From assembly GCF_026342435.1 (NCBI RefSeq), contig NZ_JAPEMT010000004.1, positions 248,001 to 312,000 on the forward strand: 64,000 nt of DNA, read 5' to 3'. This document shows, in pieces, positions 15,584 through 22,781 of the stretch (position 1 is the first letter of the stretch; the number at the start of each line of letters is the position of its first letter). Source of the stretch: Streptomyces sp. NBC_00237 (lineage in GTDB: Bacteria; Actinomycetota; Actinomycetes; Streptomycetales; Streptomycetaceae). The translations under genes were made by a program, and so were the position numbers. Under the pieces are notes generated by a model, which searched no databases, was not told the DNA's origin, and saw only the letters and a list, made by a program, of their open reading frames with translations.

Positions 15584-18094
15584 ATGGGATTGACAGGCTT
15601 CGACTTGTATGCGCTCGCGCATCCGCAGTTCTACGAAGCGCCGGAATGTATTCAAGACGAAGCCAGGCGCTGGCCGACTCCGGACATCGGCGCAGGTCGT
15701 CGCACCGAGGGCCGTGACGTATGGGTGCGGGTGAGTTACGGAAACGCCCTCCCGACCCAGGGCTGGAAGATCCACGTCTCCGCCACCGCCGACAACGCCG
15801 AGGCGACGTTGCGGGCCGTTTCGGCCATCTGTGCCCGGCGGCAGACCGACTTCAAGTATCTGCGGAGCAGCACCCTCCTGACCACCTTCAACTCCAAATA
15901 CGCCCACCGGGGTTCGGCAGGGAAATTCATCGCGGTCTACCCCGTCGACGAAGCGGATCTGAAGGATCTCCTGGCGGAACTGTCGACCGCGCTCCAGGGA
16001 TTCACCGGGCCCTATGTCCTGTCTGATCTCCGGTGGAACGACTCCAGTCCGGTCTTCATCCGGTACGGCGGCTTCGCGGAACTGTGGGTTGACGGCGACG
16101 ACGGCAAGCGGGTCATGGCGATCACCGCCCCGGACGGAACACTGGTTCCCGACCGACGGGCCCCCTACTTCGAGGTCCCGGACTGGCTGGAGGTCCCGGC
16201 GTTCGTCCAGGACCGCATCGACGAGTTCAGCAGCTCCAGCCGTGTCGACATGCCCTATACGGAGATCGAGCCGCTGCACTTCTCCAACGGCGGTGGTGTC
16301 TATCTGGCCGTGGACCCGGCCACGGGTGCCAAGGTCGTCCTGAAGGAAGCGCGTCCGCTGGCCGGCACCGACGGCAGGGGCCACGACGCCGTGACACGGC
16401 TGCAGCGGGAGCACGCCATGCTGCTCGCCCTGGCCGACACCGGATACGTGCCCAAGGTCTTCGGCTACCACGTGTTGTGGGAACACCATTTCCTCGTCCA
16501 GGAGTACGTCGAAGGCGACACCCTCACCTCTGCCGTGCTGACCCGGCATCCGTTGCGCCGGACCACGGCCTCGGACACGGACGTCCAGGACTACGCCGCA
16601 TGGGCCGACGAGACGATCAGCAAGGTCGAGGCCGCGCTACAGGCCGTGCACCACGAGGGCCTCGTCTTCGGCGACGTGCATCCCAACAACATCCTCGTGC
16701 GCCCCGACGGACGGATCACCCTGATCGACCTCGAAGCGGCCCACGCCGTGACCGGGGAGCGTACGGGTCTGCACGGCGCCCCCGGCTTCGCGGCGCCCCT
16801 CGGGACGAGCGGTGTCGCGCTCGATGATCACGCTCTGGCCGCGCTGCGCGTGCACACCCTCATCCCCTTGATGGCGCTCGCGGCGCTGGACCCGGACAAA
16901 CCCGCCCAACTGGCCCGCTGGGCGGGTGACGTGTTCGGAGCACCCGCCGGTGCGGCCGACCAAGCAGCACGTCGGCTCGGCCAACTGCACCACCGAACAC
17001 CGGCGCAGTCGCAGTCGCAGTCGCAGTCGCAGTCGCAGTCGCAGTCGCAGTCGCAGTCACTGGAGTACGCCGCCCCGGCCGACCAGGCACGGCTGATGGC
17101 CGCCGGTATCCATGCCTCGGCCACCCCTCACCGCAGCGACCGGTTGTTCCCCGGCGCCCCGGCCAGCACCACGCCCAGCGGGGCGATCGACGTGCAGCAC
17201 GGCGCGGCCGGGGTCCTGTACGCGCTGCACGCGGCCGGGCAGTCCATCGACGACGCATGGACCACGTGGCTGGCGAAGGCCGCGGTACGCAGGGCCGCCA
17301 CCGCGCCACTGGGTCTGTTCGACGGGCTGCACGGCATCGCCACGGTGCTGGATCTGCTCGGCCGCCGCGACGAGGCGGCCGACGTGCTCGACCGCTCCGG
17401 CACCCGCGATCTGCCCTCGGGGCTCGACCTGTTCACGGGCCTGCCCGGCATCGGCATCTCCCTGCTGGGGTTCCACCGGCGCACCGGCGACCCCGCCCTT
17501 CTGCGCCGGGCCGAGCAAGTGGCCCAAGAGGTCGTCGACGCTCTCGCCGAACACTCCCGCGACAGTGCCGACTTGACCAGGGGCGTGGGTGGGGCGGCGC
17601 TCCTGCTGGCACGCATGTACCAGTACACCTCGGAGCACTCCTACCTGGAGCAGGCCAGGCAAGCGCTCATCGACGGTACGCGTGCGACACGCTCCGGCGA
17701 CGGCGAGAAGGCGGGCCCGTCCTTGTCGACCGGCGCCGCCGGTGCCGGTCTGGCCCTGGCCGCGGTCCTGGCGCACCGGCCCGACGACGAGCTGGCCGCC
17801 GCCCTGGATCAGTGCCTCACCAGCGCTTGCCTGCCGCTGACGCTCGCTCCGGGGCTTTTCGACGGAACGGCCGGGCAGTTGTACGCCCTGAGTGCGTGCG
17901 GCGACCCCCGGGCGTCCGGACTGGCGCGGATCCTCTGGCGCTACGCGGTTCCGTACCAGGAGGCCGCCGCCCTGCCGGGGGGCAATCTGATGCGGTTGTC
18001 CATGGACGTGGCCACGGGCGGCGCCGGTGCTCTGCTCGCGCTCGAAAGCCACCGTACGGGCGCCGACCTCCTCGGCCCGCTCCTCGGCGCGTAG
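15584..18094 (+). CDS. lanKC: Class III lanthipeptide synthetase (LanKC): lyase-kinase-cyclase
   Basis: 836 residues in the class III order. The N-terminal lyase domain (about 1-200) has FKYLR near residue 90 and NSKYAHRGSAGKF at 103-115. The Ser/Thr kinase domain (about 225-460) has VVLKEAR, GDVHPNN at 363-369 and the metal-binding Asp382 in LIDLEAA. The LanC-like toroid (about 510-836) lacks zinc ligands, as usual in class III. Residues 475-492 are nine Gln-Ser repeats joining kinase and cyclase. The enzyme phosphorylates Ser/Thr of a leader-bearing peptide and eliminates phosphate to give Dha/Dhb. Start ATG 15584 follows GAGAGGGGCGGGG; ATG 15560 is possible. The precursors downstream have no Cys, so ring formation looks impossible. 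Confidence 0.92.
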   Translation: MGLTGFDLYALAHPQFYEAPECIQDEARRWPTPDIGAGRRTEGRDVWVRVSYGNALPTQGWKIHVSATADNAEATLRAVSAICARRQTDFKYLRSSTLLTTFNSKYAHRGSAGKFIAVYPVDEADLKDLLAELSTALQGFTGPYVLSDLRWNDSSPVFIRYGGFAELWVDGDDGKRVMAITAPDGTLVPDRRAPYFEVPDWLEVPAFVQDRIDEFSSSSRVDMPYTEIEPLHFSNGGGVYLAVDPATGAKVVLKEARPLAGTDGRGHDAVTRLQREHAMLLALADTGYVPKVFGYHVLWEHHFLVQEYVEGDTLTSAVLTRHPLRRTTASDTDVQDYAAWADETISKVEAALQAVHHEGLVFGDVHPNNILVRPDGRITLIDLEAAHAVTGERTGLHGAPGFAAPLGTSGVALDDHALAALRVHTLIPLMALAALDPDKPAQLARWAGDVFGAPAGAADQAARRLGQLHHRTPAQSQSQSQSQSQSQSQSQSLEYAAPADQARLMAAGIHASATPHRSDRLFPGAPASTTPSGAIDVQHGAAGVLYALHAAGQSIDDAWTTWLAKAAVRRAATAPLGLFDGLHGIATVLDLLGRRDEAADVLDRSGTRDLPSGLDLFTGLPGIGISLLGFHRRTGDPALLRRAEQVAQEVVDALAEHSRDSADLTRGVGGAALLLARMYQYTSEHSYLEQARQALIDGTRATRSGDGEKAGPSLSTGAAGAGLALAAVLAHRPDDELAAALDQCLTSACLPLTLAPGLFDGTAGQLYALSACGDPRASGLARILWRYAVPYQEAAALPGGNLMRLSMDVATGGAGALLALESHRTGADLLGPLLGA
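17006..17059 (+). repeat. CAGTCG hexamer repeat encoding Gln-Ser linker
   Basis: Nine hexamers (eight CAGTCG and a final CAGTCA) encode (Gln-Ser)9 between the kinase and cyclase domains of LanKC. Copy number could vary in frame. Confidence 0.9.
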
Positions 18095-18201
18095 TTCCGC
18101 GCAGTTCAACGCCGTTCCGCGCAGTTCCCCGTCCGTCAACCGCTTCCGCCCGTTGAGGACACACGGCCGAGCCGATTCCGTTCGGCTTCGCGATCACAGA
18201 C

Positions 18202-18229
18202 TTCCCCGGCCGATCCCGGTCCGGGGGAA
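18202..18229 (+). promoter_or_regulatory. Possible 5'-leader hairpin before precursor genes
   Basis: TTCCCCGG and CCGGGGGAA can pair around an 11-nt interval about 30 nt before the first precursor start, in the 166-bp gap after lanKC. It may stabilise the precursor mRNA or terminate read-through from lanKC. Confidence 0.35.
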
Positions 18230-18260
18230 ATCCAAGAGCTCAGAAAAGGAGAACAGACTC

Positions 18261-18374
18261 ATGGAAATCCTCAAGCTCCAGGCCATCGAGCTGCCGATCG
18301 CCGTCGACGACGAGCCCGTTGCCGCTCACACCACCAGCACCGTGACGGTCACGACCGTCGTGACCATCATCTGA
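18261..18374 (+). CDS. Cys-free RiPP precursor peptide 1
   Basis: 37 residues. The leader starts MEILKLQAIE, the I-L-x-L-Q type recognition motif used by class III synthetases, then an acidic stretch (AVDDEP). The C-terminal part, HTTSTVTVTTVVTII, has seven Thr and one Ser among Val and Ile and no Cys. AAAAGGAGA 7-8 nt upstream is a strong ribosome binding site. The first of three tandem copies directly after lanKC. Predicted fate: dehydration of Thr/Ser by LanKC and backbone thioamidation by YcaO/TfuA; this is inference. Confidence 0.85.
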   Translation: MEILKLQAIELPIAVDDEPVAAHTTSTVTVTTVVTII

Positions 18375-18394
18375 ACCGGACAGGAGACAGAAAA

Positions 18395-18511
18395 ATGGAA
18401 ATCCTCAAGCTCCAGGCCATCAACGCCAAGACGGAGACCGAGACCGAGCCTGCGTTCGGAACCGGCACCGTCACCACCGTCACCGTGACGACCATCTCCA
18501 CCATCATCTAA
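18395..18511 (+). CDS. Cys-free RiPP precursor peptide 2
   Basis: 38 residues. The same leader start (MEILKLQAIN) is followed by a Thr/Glu repeat (KTETETEPA) and the core-like tail FGTGTVTTVTVTTISTII with eight Thr and one Ser, no Cys. It begins 20 nt after the first precursor's stop, with AGGAGA as ribosome binding site. The first 26 bases are identical to those of its neighbours. It ends in Ile-Ile like peptide 1. Confidence 0.85.
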   Translation: MEILKLQAINAKTETETEPAFGTGTVTTVTVTTISTII

Positions 18512-18548
18512 TTCACCAGCGCCCTTTTCACAGAACGGATTGAACATC

Positions 18549-18659
18549 ATGGAAATCCTCAAGCTCCAGGCCATGGACGCCAAGGTCACCCTTGAGAACA
18601 AGCAGCTGCCCACCACGATCACGCTGACGACGGTGACCACCACGTCGACCGCCATCTGA
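18549..18659 (+). CDS. Cys-free RiPP precursor peptide 3
   Basis: 36 residues. The leader start is MEILKLQAMD, then KVTLENKQL, and the core-like tail is PTTITLTTVTTTSTAI with nine Thr, one Ser and no Cys. It begins 37 nt after precursor 2. No strong Shine-Dalgarno is visible (CAGAACGG about 10 nt upstream), so its expression may be lower or coupled. It is followed by the strong hairpin at 18687. Confidence 0.82.
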   Translation: MEILKLQAMDAKVTLENKQLPTTITLTTVTTTSTAI

Positions 18660-18686
18660 TTCTGATACGGCGGAATCCGATGTGAT

Positions 18687-18733
18687 CCGTGTGGGGGGTC
18701 CGGCCTGCCGTATCGGCCGGACCCCCCACACGG
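18687..18733 (+). terminator. Perfect 19-bp hairpin between precursors and ycaO
   Basis: A 19-bp perfect stem (core GTGTGGGGGGTCCGGCC) with a 9-nt loop lies 27 nt after the last precursor. It probably acts as a partial terminator and 3' stabiliser, giving high precursor and low enzyme transcript levels, as in many RiPP operons. Confidence 0.8.
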
Positions 18734-18837
18734 GGAATCCACACGGGGAATCCGCACGGCACGACGGAAGCAATCCGGCCCGTGCCACCCACCGAAGGCG
18801 TACGTCATCGATCGGTGAAGTCCAGATCGGGAATCCT

Positions 18838-19992
18838 ATGAGTCGGATCGAATCCATGAACGGGCAGAAGAGCTATTTCTCCGGCACGCATCGCGTGTGC
18901 CCGCCGGAGCAGACGTGGGAACGGATCGAGCCGCTGTTCCCCACCTTCGGCATCACCCGGATCGCCGACATCACCTGGCTGGACGACATCGGCATCCCGG
19001 TGTACCAGGCGATCCGCCCCGACGGCCGCTATCTGTCGGTCTACCAGGGCAAAGGGCTCGACACCGTATCGGCGAAGGTGTCCGCCGCCATGGAGGCCAT
19101 CGAACGCTGGCACGGCGAGCACCTGGACCTCCGTCCCGACCTGGTGGCCACCGCGCGGGAGATCGCCCCCGAACTCGGCTACGCCCTGGACGAACTCACT
19201 CTGCACCGGCGCAACTGCCTGAATCCCGGCAGCCGACTGGCGCTGCGCACGGCCCGCCGACTCAGCGACGGTCAGCCGTCTCTCGTGCCGGTGGACAGCC
19301 TGAACATCGACCTGCGGGTGGACCGGCAGTGGCAGCCGCCGACGTTCCGGGGCACCACCAACGGTCTGGCCAGCGGCAACACCGTCGACGAGGCGACCCT
19401 GCACGCCCTGTACGAAGTGGTCGAACGCGACACCCTGACCCGGCTCGAATCGTCGCCCTGGGCGGTGGTCGACCCCGACACCGTGGTCGGGCACAGCCGA
19501 GCCCTCCTCGACCACTACCGGGACGCCAAGGTCAGGGTGCTGATCAGTGTCCTGCCCTCGCCGCTGGGCATCCCGTGCTTCAGCGCGACGATCTGGAACG
19601 ACAACTTCCCCGTCCCCCGCAACGGCTTCGGCTGCCACCTGGACAGCGATGTCGCGCTGTGCCGGGCCCTCACGGAAGCAGCGCAGGTTCGCGTCTCCTA
19701 CATCGCCGGATCCCGGGACGACCTGTTGGAGCGCGAGTACCGCGACATCCAGCGCGCCATCGCGAACCCGGCCGACGCCGCCCTCTTCGAGATGGCCGGA
19801 ACTGCGGACGCCGTCGATTTCGCGACGATCCCGTCGCTGACCGTCCTCGACCTCGGACAGGAGATCGACGAGCTCGTCACGCGTGTCGTGGGCGTCACCG
19901 GGTGGTCTCCGCTGGTCGTCGACCACACACGTGACGACCTGGGGATCCCCGTCGTCCACGTGCTCTGCCCCGGCCTTGCCTTCCCAGCGTGA
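18838..19992 (+). CDS. YcaO-domain ATP-dependent peptide backbone-modifying enzyme
   Basis: The 384-residue protein has YcaO ATP-site signatures: AAMEAIERW (Glu86, Glu89), GLASGNTVDEA around 176-186, and LYEVVERD (Glu193, Glu196). YcaO enzymes activate a backbone amide oxygen with ATP and add a nucleophile, giving azolines, amidines or thioamides. The C-terminus ends VLCPGLAFPA, without the PxPxP tail of azoline-forming members. The adjacent TfuA gene points to thioamide formation. Start ATG 18838; ATG 18856 is an alternative. It lies downstream of the precursor hairpin and 13 bp before tfuA. Confidence 0.9.
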   Translation: MSRIESMNGQKSYFSGTHRVCPPEQTWERIEPLFPTFGITRIADITWLDDIGIPVYQAIRPDGRYLSVYQGKGLDTVSAKVSAAMEAIERWHGEHLDLRPDLVATAREIAPELGYALDELTLHRRNCLNPGSRLALRTARRLSDGQPSLVPVDSLNIDLRVDRQWQPPTFRGTTNGLASGNTVDEATLHALYEVVERDTLTRLESSPWAVVDPDTVVGHSRALLDHYRDAKVRVLISVLPSPLGIPCFSATIWNDNFPVPRNGFGCHLDSDVALCRALTEAAQVRVSYIAGSRDDLLEREYRDIQRAIANPADAALFEMAGTADAVDFATIPSLTVLDLGQEIDELVTRVVGVTGWSPLVVDHTRDDLGIPVVHVLCPGLAFPA

Positions 19993-20005
19993 GTGAGATC
20001 CGTAC

Positions 20006-21409
20006 ATGACCCAGCTGTATCTGTTCCTCGGCCCCACCCTTCCCGGCTTCGAAGGACCGGCGGACATCCGGGTCCTGCCTCCGGTCGTTGCCGGTGACCT
20101 GCTGCGCCTGCCGTTGCGGGAGGGAGACGTCGTCGGGATCGTCGACGGCTACTTCCATCAGCAGCTGTCGGTCCGGCACAAGGAGATCCTCGCCGTCATG
20201 GACCGGGGAGTGCACGTGCTCGGGTCCTCCAGCATGGGTGCTCTGCGGGCCGCCGAACTCGACGTGTTCGGCATGCACGGTGTGGGGCAGGTCTACACGG
20301 ACTACCGCGCCGGGCGGACCGAGGGCGACGACGAGGTCGCGCTGCGGCACGGCCCGCCCGAGAGCGGCTACCGGGCGATGTCGGTGCCGCTGGTCAACAT
20401 GCGGGCGACCTTCGCCGCCGCGCACCAGAGCGGCGTCTGCGACAGGGAGAGCGCCGACCGGATCGTCGAGGCCCTCCGCTCCGTTCCGTACGCCCAGCGC
20501 ACGTATCGGCTGCTGCCCTCGCTGGCCGACGAGGTGGACTGCTCGCAGCAGGAGCTGGCCGAACTCGAAGCCTTCTGTGTGCGCCACCCGGTGGACGTCA
20601 AACGGGCCGACGCCCTGGAACTCATCGAGCGGATGCGGCAGCCCGAACGGGAACCGGCCCGGCGGCCGGGCATGAACCGGACCGTGCACCTGGTGGACTG
20701 GGAACTCGCCGCCCGGGGGCGCGCTCTCACCGACCAGGACGCACTCCCCTACCCGGCTCCGGGGGACCTGGACGCTCTGCGGGTGCTGCAACTGTTCTCG
20801 GCCGCCTATCCGGCGTTCCTCCACGAGGAACGGCTGAGCTGGATCGCCGAAGAGTGCACCGAGCAGTGCGGCACCTCCACCGCCCCGACCGGGCACGCGG
20901 CGGCTGCCATCGCGCACAGCGGCCACCGGGGCGTCTTTGACGTCGACGGAGATCTCGGCTTCCTCGACGACTGGCTCACCGCGAGCGAGCGAGCGGGGGG
21001 TGACCCGCAGGAAAAGGCGAGGCTGTTCCTGGCTCGCAGTTTCCAGATCCGCCCCGGTGTCGCCTGGGAAGAGCCCCTGCTCGACCGGCTCCAGCACACC
21101 CCGGGGTTCGCGCACGCCTCGGCCATCGCGCAGGCGTCCCACGAGGTGGAGACGGAGCGAGTCCGCCGGGATCCGGCGTACTCGCATGCTCTCCTGCCGT
21201 TGGAACCGATCCGCGAACTCCTGACCGCTCTGTGGGGAAGCACGGAACAGGACGCGGACATACAGGCGCTGGACCGAGGTTTCGGCTCTCTCAAGGAAGC
21301 GGCGGAAGCGGCCCGCCCGTTCTATCTCATCGTCCACTGCGGTGCCGACCTCGGCGAGCTGTCCGACTTCTCGGCAATCTCCATTCTGACCAGGGGGAAG
21401 AGTGCCTGA
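20006..21409 (+). CDS. TfuA-like protein (YcaO partner for thioamidation), long form
   Basis: The N-terminal 220 residues are the TfuA domain: LFLGPTLPG, then VVGIVDGYF and VLGSSSMGALRAAEL near residues 70-85, followed by GVGQVYTDY. TfuA proteins accompany YcaO enzymes in thioamide-forming systems and are thought to deliver sulfide or steer the YcaO. The remaining 245 residues are helical and of no family I recognise; they contain the pairs ECTEQC near residues 283-288. The protein is about twice the length of minimal TfuA proteins. It lies 13 bp after ycaO and overlaps the methyltransferase start. Confidence 0.87.
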   Translation: MTQLYLFLGPTLPGFEGPADIRVLPPVVAGDLLRLPLREGDVVGIVDGYFHQQLSVRHKEILAVMDRGVHVLGSSSMGALRAAELDVFGMHGVGQVYTDYRAGRTEGDDEVALRHGPPESGYRAMSVPLVNMRATFAAAHQSGVCDRESADRIVEALRSVPYAQRTYRLLPSLADEVDCSQQELAELEAFCVRHPVDVKRADALELIERMRQPEREPARRPGMNRTVHLVDWELAARGRALTDQDALPYPAPGDLDALRVLQLFSAAYPAFLHEERLSWIAEECTEQCGTSTAPTGHAAAAIAHSGHRGVFDVDGDLGFLDDWLTASERAGGDPQEKARLFLARSFQIRPGVAWEEPLLDRLQHTPGFAHASAIAQASHEVETERVRRDPAYSHALLPLEPIRELLTALWGSTEQDADIQALDRGFGSLKEAAEAARPFYLIVHCGADLGELSDFSAISILTRGKSA

Positions 21410-22499
21410 TTCCAAGCCCCAGCGTGATGTCACGACGATCTTCGCGCCTTTGGTGTTCAACGTCCTCACCTTCCACGCGTTGACCGCGGCGGTGAGCCTG
21501 GGACTGCCGGACGCTCTCGCGGACGGCTCCCTGCGCACGAAGGAGCTGGCCGCCGTCGCCGGAGCGGATGAGGACTCGCTCCTGCGCCTCCTTCGAACTC
21601 TCAGCGTTTTCGGGGTGGTTCACCGTGACGGCGAGGACACCTGGTCCCTGGCCGGTGCGGGCGATCAGCTCCGGGACGGCGCAGCCGAGGGGCCCGCGGA
21701 CTTCATACGGTTCTACGGCAACCCGCTCACCTGGCGTGCCTTCGGCGCGATGGAGGAATCCGTCCGCACCGGAACAGCGGCGTTCGAGCAGATCGTGGGC
21801 GAGGCGTTCTACGCGTACCAGAAGAGCGACACCGCCTACGCCCGCTCCTTCAACGGTGCCATGCGGGCCGGACGTGAGGAGTTGCTGCCGATCCTGGTGG
21901 ACGGGTACGACTGGGGCACTGTGCGGCACCTCGTAGACGTCGGGGGCGGCGACGGCAACACGCTCGCCGCGATCGCCGCTGCCCACCCCGCTCTGCGGGG
22001 GACGGTCGTGGACACCGAGGACGTGATCCGGGCGGTGCCCGGCGTCGTGCGTGACGCCGGGGTGTCCGAGCGGTGCACGGGCAGCGTGGGAGATTTCCTG
22101 ACCGGGGTCCCGGCGGGTGGAGACGCCTATCTCCTGAAGCACGTCCTGTTCGAGTGGGACGACGCCTCGTGCACGGAGATCCTGCGGAACTGCCGCGAAG
22201 CGATGACGGAGGACGGCCGGGTGCTCGTCGTCACGGCCCTCATGCCCGAATGGGACGCGGAGGACCCCCTCAGCCTGATGGTCGCGGCGGTCAACGACGT
22301 CCAGTTGATGTGTCTGGGAGCCGGGAGGGAACGCGGCGAGAAGGAGTACTCACGCCTGTTCTCGGCTGCCGGGCTGCGGCTCCGTCGCGTCATTCCGTTG
22401 CCGGACCTGCCGAACTACCACATCGTCGAGGCGGTCCGCGCCCGTTCGGACGGTGCACCTGGCGCCCGGGGTCAGGACATGGCTGATCAGCCGAAGTAG
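21402..22499 (+). CDS. SAM-dependent O-methyltransferase (COMT-like) of the RiPP cluster
   Basis: 365 residues with an N-terminal winged-helix dimerisation region (GLPDALADGSLRTKELAAVAG) and a Rossmann domain with the SAM motif LVDVGGGDGNTLAAI, typical of Methyltransf_2 enzymes that methylate hydroxyls of aromatic or polyketide products. The GTG start overlaps the tfuA stop by 8 nt and follows CAGGGGGAAG, so it is in the same operon. The precursors contain no Tyr; possible sites are Thr hydroxyls, the C-terminal carboxylate or an enol tautomer. Which one is unknown. Confidence 0.85.
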   Translation: MPDSKPQRDVTTIFAPLVFNVLTFHALTAAVSLGLPDALADGSLRTKELAAVAGADEDSLLRLLRTLSVFGVVHRDGEDTWSLAGAGDQLRDGAAEGPADFIRFYGNPLTWRAFGAMEESVRTGTAAFEQIVGEAFYAYQKSDTAYARSFNGAMRAGREELLPILVDGYDWGTVRHLVDVGGGDGNTLAAIAAAHPALRGTVVDTEDVIRAVPGVVRDAGVSERCTGSVGDFLTGVPAGGDAYLLKHVLFEWDDASCTEILRNCREAMTEDGRVLVVTALMPEWDAEDPLSLMVAAVNDVQLMCLGAGRERGEKEYSRLFSAAGLRLRRVIPLPDLPNYHIVEAVRARSDGAPGARGQDMADQPK

Positions 22500-22781
22500 C
22501 CGACGGTGAAGTCGCCGAACTCCCACAGGGCGCTGCGCGAGGCCGCGGCTCTGCTTCTCGGCCTCCCCGGGGCCCGCGCGTCGGCCGACTGAGGGAAGGG
22601 TGCGCGGACGCAGGGGGCGGCCACCGTCGGCCGGGTCCGCAGACCGGAAGTCCCCGCCTGTTACCGGCCATTCACGACCTGTTGGGTCATGGGGGGCGTC
22701 ACGCTCCTGTTATCTTTACGTGACTTCACGACGTGACCCTCCGTGACGCTTCGGCCTGACATCGCGAGCAGCAGGACGGGA

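Noticed and set aside
18027..18260. In-frame extension upstream of precursor 1
   Set aside because: The strong ribosome binding site and the leader shared with the other two precursors fix the start at 18261.
18838..19992. YcaO as azoline-forming cyclodehydratase
   Set aside because: No E1-like/ocin-ThiF partner, no dehydrogenase, no PxPxP tail, and TfuA is adjacent; Thr azoline formation cannot be fully excluded.
13351..22499. Ordinary class III lanthipeptide (labionin) cluster
   Set aside because: All three precursors lack Cys, so neither lanthionine nor labionin can form; YcaO and TfuA are also not part of such clusters.
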